In this document: positions 60,819 through 64,000 of the stretch, piece by piece | Layout: each line of letters opens with the position of its first letter | Numbering within the stretch: the stretch's first letter is position 1 | Assembly (NCBI RefSeq): GCF_937960835.1 | Contig: NZ_CALGPC010000011.1 | Location: forward strand, 1-64,000 | Source of the DNA: an uncultured Ferrovibrio sp. | GTDB taxonomy: Bacteria; Pseudomonadota; Alphaproteobacteria; Ferrovibrionales; Ferrovibrionaceae | Direction of reading: 5' to 3' | DNA length: 64,000 bases | Notes under the pieces: generated by a model | What the model saw: only the letters and a program-made list of their open reading frames with translations | Databases searched by the model: none | Told to the model about the DNA's origin: nothing | Position numbers and translations under genes: made by a program

Positions 60819-62339
60819 TCAAGCCGCCGGCTTCGTCAGCAGGGTCGCGGCCCTGCCGGCAATCGCGTCCGCCGTGCCGCCGGCATCGAGTCTGCGCCAG
60901 CCTTCCGCCGCCTCGGGCGAAGCCAGGGCTTCGGCCTGCCATTGCAGCACCTCGACGGTGGCATCCGACGCATCGTTGCGCCGCGCCTTGATTCGCGCAG
61001 CCAGACATTCCAGCGGCGCTTCCAGCCAGAAGCCATCAAACCCGGCACCGCACTCGCGCGCCAGGGCTGGGACGGCGGCCCGTTCGTCTGCGCGGCCGAA
61101 CACGGCATCCAGAATCACCGTGCTGCCGCCGCGCAGCAGTTTCCCCGCCTGGTCCAGCATGGCCGCATAAGTGCGCCGGCTTGCCTCTGCCGTATAGGCT
61201 TCCTTCGGCAGGCGCTCCAGAAGCGGCTTGCCATGCAGGCTCTTGCGGATGACATCGCTGCGCAGCACCACGGCGCCGCAAATATCGCCGCAGCCGGGCG
61301 CCAGCCGCCGCGCGATGGTCGACTTGCCCGTTCCGGATAATCCGCCGATGGCGATCAGATGCGGATGCCGCGGCCGCAGCACCGCGCGCGCCAAAGCCAG
61401 ATAATGCCGCGCCTCGCGCCAGGTCTCGCGCTTCAGTCCCGCGATATGGCAGCGCACGGCGGCGCGCACTGCCAGATAAAGCGGCAGCAGCACAAGGCCG
61501 CCATAATCGCCGGCAACTTCCAGATAGCGGTTCAGCACGCGGTTGGCGAGATCGCGCCTGTCATGCTCCAGCAGGTCCATCAGCAGGAAGGCGATGTCAT
61601 ACATCGTATCGCCGCTCGCCAGCGCTTCGTCGAATTCCAGGCAGTCGAACAGCACCGGCTGCCCGTCGATCAGCACGATATTGCGCAGATGCAGATCGCC
61701 ATGGCCGCGCCGGATACGACCTGCCGCGCGCCGCGTCGCCAGCACGGGCTTCTGTTTTTCCACCTCAGTATCCAGTGCCGCCTGATAGGCCGAGATGTCT
61801 TCGGCCGGCAGCGCCTCGGCATCCAGGCGCGCGAAGGCCGCCGCATTCACCCGCAGCGGCAAGGCCAGCGCCGCATCGGCCTCCATATCCACAAGGCTTG
61901 CCTCGGCATGGAAGCGCGCAATCGCCTCGGCCAAGCTTTCCATGATCTGCGGCGTCAGCGCATCGCCTTTCACCAGATGGTCGAAAGTCTGGCTGGCATC
62001 GAAGCGCTGCATCTCCACCAGCCATTCCACCGGCGCGCCTTTACCGGTAAAACTCAGCCGGCCGTCCTCGCTGCGATAAACGGCGCGGACACCGCGATAG
62101 ATCTGCGGCGCGGTGCGGCGGTTCAGCGCCACTTCCTGTGCGCAGGCGGCGCGCCGTTTCTCCAGGCTGCCGAAATCGACATAGGGCAACACCACGGCCT
62201 TCTTCAGCTTCCAGGCCGTATCGCCGCAGAGATAGATGACCGAGATATGCGTCTCGGCCACCATCTCGGGCGGCGGATCGAACAGACTGGCGATATCCGG
62301 CGGGTTCGGGTCCGGGGTTGAGTTCTGGGGCTCGGTCAT
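60819..62339 (-). CDS. Two-domain protein: APH-type kinase plus P-loop kinase
   Basis: A 506-residue fusion. The N-terminal half is an APH-like domain with the catalytic loop RGHGDLHLRNIVLIDG and the metal block FDCLEFDEAL. The C-terminal half (about 340-500) is a gluconate/zeta-toxin-like P-loop kinase with GGLSGTGKSTIARRLA, LRSDVIRKSLHG and VILDAVFGRADERAAV. Such fusions are widespread and uncharacterised, usually named AAA family ATPase. Both active sites look intact. It is upstream of the small two-helix protein on the same strand. Confidence 0.85.
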   Translation of the reverse strand: MTEPQNSTPDPNPPDIASLFDPPPEMVAETHISVIYLCGDTAWKLKKAVVLPYVDFGSLEKRRAACAQEVALNRRTAPQIYRGVRAVYRSEDGRLSFTGKGAPVEWLVEMQRFDASQTFDHLVKGDALTPQIMESLAEAIARFHAEASLVDMEADAALALPLRVNAAAFARLDAEALPAEDISAYQAALDTEVEKQKPVLATRRAAGRIRRGHGDLHLRNIVLIDGQPVLFDCLEFDEALASGDTMYDIAFLLMDLLEHDRRDLANRVLNRYLEVAGDYGGLVLLPLYLAVRAAVRCHIAGLKRETWREARHYLALARAVLRPRHPHLIAIGGLSGTGKSTIARRLAPGCGDICGAVVLRSDVIRKSLHGKPLLERLPKEAYTAEASRRTYAAMLDQAGKLLRGGSTVILDAVFGRADERAAVPALARECGAGFDGFWLEAPLECLAARIKARRNDASDATVEVLQWQAEALASPEAAEGWRRLDAGGTADAIAGRAATLLTKPAA

Positions 62340-62644
62340 GCCGCCATTAGATAGTCATCATCGCGGCCAAGGTTTGACCTGACGCAATCCTGGCCGGCAA
62401 TCCTGCCGACAACCCCGCCAGTGCCCCTGTGCAAATACCTTACCCCATAGGAATGTTCAAAATTGTTCTAATTATCCGAGTGATAAGGCCGCTGGCCTAG
62501 CCGTTTGGCTGCTCCTGGAACTGTCAACAGGGAAATCCGTCACCTGGCACAGAAGGCCAATGACTTGGCACGGATTTGCTTGGAACCGTTTGGACGAGTT
62601 TGGACGCGTTTGGCTTTTTGAGGACGAGTTTGGCTCCGATTGGC
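62340..62644. other. Non-coding gap between the two-domain kinase and DUF2238 genes
   Basis: About 305 bases without a supported gene. The left part has a lower-GC segment near 62430-62490 (TGTTCAAAATTGTTCTAATTA-like, AT-rich) suited to the kinase promoter. The right part (62581-62660) is a ten-base-periodic repeat, described separately. No RNA gene was seen. Confidence 0.5.
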
Positions 62645-62660
62645 TCAGTTTGGATGCGCC
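62581..62660. repeat. Ten-base-periodic direct repeat (consensus TGGacgcGTT)
   Basis: Eight consecutive decamers in exact phase: TGGAACCGTT, TGGACGAGTT, TGGACGCGTT, TGGCTTTTTG, AGGACGAGTT, TGGCTCCGAT, TGGCTCAGTT, TGGATGCGCC. A GTTTGG follows at 62662-62666. On the minus strand this is spaced CCAAAC, just after the DUF2238 stop at 62645. It is not codon-phased, so it is not a protein repeat of the gene there. Confidence 0.75.
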
Positions 62661-63277
62661 GGTTTGGCCGGGGCGGTTTCCAGCCCGCGCATCTGCCGGT
62701 CCTGCCAGCGCGACAGTGTCAGCAGCGCCGCGCAGGCGCCCAGCAGGGCCCAGAACATGTCCGACTGCGTATCCCACTCGTCGCCCTGCGTGCCGAGGAA
62801 TTCGTCCGCGCCCTGCCCCATGGCCAGCGCCGCCCACCATTCGAGCAGTTCGTAAGCCGCGCTGATCGCAAGGCAGATGCAGATGCTCAGAAAAGCGATC
62901 AGCTTCAAGCCAGTGAGCGCAAAACGGCGGATCAGCAACTCGCGCGCGATCATCGCGGGCACGAAGCCCTGCGCGAAATGGCCGATCTTGTCGTAAGGGT
63001 TGCGCGCTGTGCCGAAAATGTCCTGCAGCCAGAAGCCCAACGGCACACGGGCATAGGTATAGGCCCCGCCGAGTATCAGGATCAGGCCGTGGATGAGAAT
63101 CAGCGCATACAGCAGATTGGTCAGCGGAAAGCGCCGCGCCGTGCCGAACAGGATCGGCCAGGCGATGATCGTCGGCAGCACTTCCATCACCCAGGTCAGC
63201 CTGTCGTAAGGTGACCAGCCGCTCAGCACCAGCGCCACCGCCCAGGCGACGCTGAGGGCCCACAGCATGGCAGGCAT
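62645..63277 (-). CDS. DUF2238 (YjdF-like) membrane protein
   Basis: An integral membrane protein of 210 residues with about six hydrophobic segments. Family blocks are PLGFWLQDIFGTARNPYDKIGHFAQGF, AAYELLEWWAALAMGQGADEFLGTQGDEWDTQSDMFWALLGA (shortened: YELLEWW, GTQGDEWDTQSDM). Function unknown; the acidic/His motifs suggest a membrane hydrolase or transport role. The C-terminal tail is Ala/Pro-rich and its last codons run into the decamer repeat. It lies five bases after the mutase stop on the same strand. Confidence 0.85.
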   Translation of the reverse strand: MPAMLWALSVAWAVALVLSGWSPYDRLTWVMEVLPTIIAWPILFGTARRFPLTNLLYALILIHGLILILGGAYTYARVPLGFWLQDIFGTARNPYDKIGHFAQGFVPAMIARELLIRRFALTGLKLIAFLSICICLAISAAYELLEWWAALAMGQGADEFLGTQGDEWDTQSDMFWALLGACAALLTLSRWQDRQMRGLETAPAKPAHPN

Positions 63278-63282
63278 ATGGC

Positions 63283-64000
63283 TTACGCCGCCTTGGAGTA
63301 GCTGCGATCCACCAGGGCGACGATCTCGCGCATGATCTGCGTCAGGTCGTAATCCTTCGGCGTGAACACGCCTGCTATGCCGGCGGCCTTCAGACGCTTT
63401 GCATCTTCCGGCGGGATGATGCCGCCGACCACCACCGGCACATCGCCGATGCCTTCCTTGCGCATGCGCTCGATCACCTCGGTCGCCAGCTCGACATGAC
63501 TGCCGGAGAGAATCGACAGTCCAACGAGATGCACGCCTTCTTCCAAGGCGGCTGCAACGATCTGCTCAGGCGTCAGGCGAATGCCTTCATAGACCACTTC
63601 CATGCCGCAATCGCGCGCCTTCACCGCGATCTGCTCGGCGCCGTTGGAATGGCCATCCAGGCCCGGCTTGCCAACCAGCAGCTTCAGCGGCCGTCCCAGC
63701 CGCTTCGCCACCGCCTTCACTTCCTGGCGCAACTCGTCCATCTCGCCATCGGCGAGCGCGGTGCTGGAGGCGGCAACGCCGGTCGGTGCGCGGTACTCGC
63801 CGAACACCTTGCGTAAGGTTGCGGCCCATTCGCCGGTGGTCACGCCGGCTTTTGCGGCAGCGATGCTCGGCTCCATGATGTTGCGGCCATCGCGCGCTGC
63901 GGCTTCAAGATCGGCCAGAGCTTTCTCTACCGCCTTTGCATCGCGCTGCGCGCGCCAGGCTTTCAGCCGCTCGATCTGCTCGGTCTCGGCAGCCGGATCG
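63283..64000 (-). CDS. ecm: Ethylmalonyl-CoA mutase, C-terminal part
   Basis: Adenosylcobalamin-dependent mutase of the ethylmalonyl-CoA pathway, cut by the window edge; 238 C-terminal residues remain. The B12-binding domain has GKPGLDGHSNGAEQIAV (DxHxxG with the cobalt-ligand His), VHLVGLSILSGSHVEL and VVVGGIIPPEDAKRL. The preceding NIMEPSIAAAKAGVTTGEWA block and KPGLDGHSNG (rather than KMGQDGHDRG) match Ecm/MeaA more than methylmalonyl-CoA mutase. The pathway converts acetyl-CoA units to glyoxylate-level products when isocitrate lyase is absent. Confidence 0.85.
   Translation of the reverse strand, partial: DPAAETEQIERLKAWRAQRDAKAVEKALADLEAAARDGRNIMEPSIAAAKAGVTTGEWAATLRKVFGEYRAPTGVAASSTALADGEMDELRQEVKAVAKRLGRPLKLLVGKPGLDGHSNGAEQIAVKARDCGMEVVYEGIRLTPEQIVAAALEEGVHLVGLSILSGSHVELATEVIERMRKEGIGDVPVVVGGIIPPEDAKRLKAAGIAGVFTPKDYDLTQIMREIVALVDRSYSKAA

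Noticed and set aside
1..64000. CRISPR arrays, tRNA or rRNA genes, insertion sequences, prophage, toxin-antitoxin or secretion clusters
   Set aside because: No regularly spaced repeats, cloverleaf-like sequences, transposase or integrase motifs or terminal inverted repeats were seen in any gap.

Overview
The window is a GC-rich, gene-dense chromosomal contig from an alphaproteobacterium. The marker content points there: DUF2093 beside xseA, a DUF3035 lipoprotein, paired M16 proteases next to mutL, a TipF-like degenerate EAL protein, ethylmalonyl-CoA mutase, and a split glycine decarboxylase. A Rhodospirillales-type relative is my best guess, but that is inference; there is no rRNA or other taxonomic gene here. 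The contig begins with about 36 bases of Illumina adapter fused to a chemoreceptor fragment, so position 1 is an assembly edge. No tRNA, rRNA, CRISPR array, insertion sequence, prophage or integrase was found.

Layout. 1-2.7 kb: 3' end of a chemoreceptor, then transketolase. 2.9-7.3 kb: a lipid A/envelope operon (MsbA-type ABC exporter, DUF374 acyltransferase, lpxK, LpxL-type acyltransferase) with 8-nt start/stop overlaps and no waaA. 7.3-9.8 kb (minus): M23 peptidase, DUF2093, xseA, divergent from purD. 11.3-15.8 kb: two tandem APH-fold phosphotransferases (the second lacks the catalytic Asp), a DUF2817 peptidase-like protein and an acyl-CoA dehydrogenase. 15.9-18.5 kb: tadA, then a translationally coupled glutaminase-like hydrolase, rluB-type pseudouridine synthase and rsmD. 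18.8-20.3 kb: MASE3 histidine kinase.

20.3-33.0 kb (minus): ribF, ileS, lspA, a large PAS histidine kinase, a DUF3035 lipoprotein, two M16 proteases and mutL, with a MaoC hydratase upstream. 33-40 kb: HAD phosphatases, TipF-like protein, exported glutathione peroxidase, map, rlmJ, SnoaL-like protein, low-Mr tyrosine phosphatase, and two tandem paralogous small secreted two-cysteine proteins. 40-44.9 kb (minus): glycolate oxidase glcDEF downstream of a GntR/FCD regulator with a clear palindromic operator. 45-48.2 kb (minus): rpmJ, a full chemoreceptor and cheW. 48.5-51.8 kb (minus): a ThDP enzyme, a metal-dependent cyclase and an Mpo1-like dioxygenase.

51.9-56.7 kb (plus): the glycine cleavage operon gcvT-gcvH-gcvPA-gcvPB, with a sigma70-like promoter, a tandem glycine riboswitch and a strong intrinsic terminator, making a complete regulated unit. 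With glcDEF, this gives the cell adjacent routes for two-carbon metabolites (glycolate to glyoxylate, and glycine to methylene-THF). 56.8-64 kb: small membrane proteins, a cyclophilin-like protein, a ROK-like protein, a 2OG dioxygenase-like protein, a two-domain APH/P-loop kinase, a DUF2238 membrane protein followed by a 10-bp-periodic repeat, and the C-terminal part of ethylmalonyl-CoA mutase, cut by the window edge.

I did not find a convincing undescribed multi-gene system. The best leads are the pseudokinase-like tandem phosphotransferase, the paired small Cys proteins, the 10-bp-phased repeat and several perfect inverted repeats in otherwise empty gaps.
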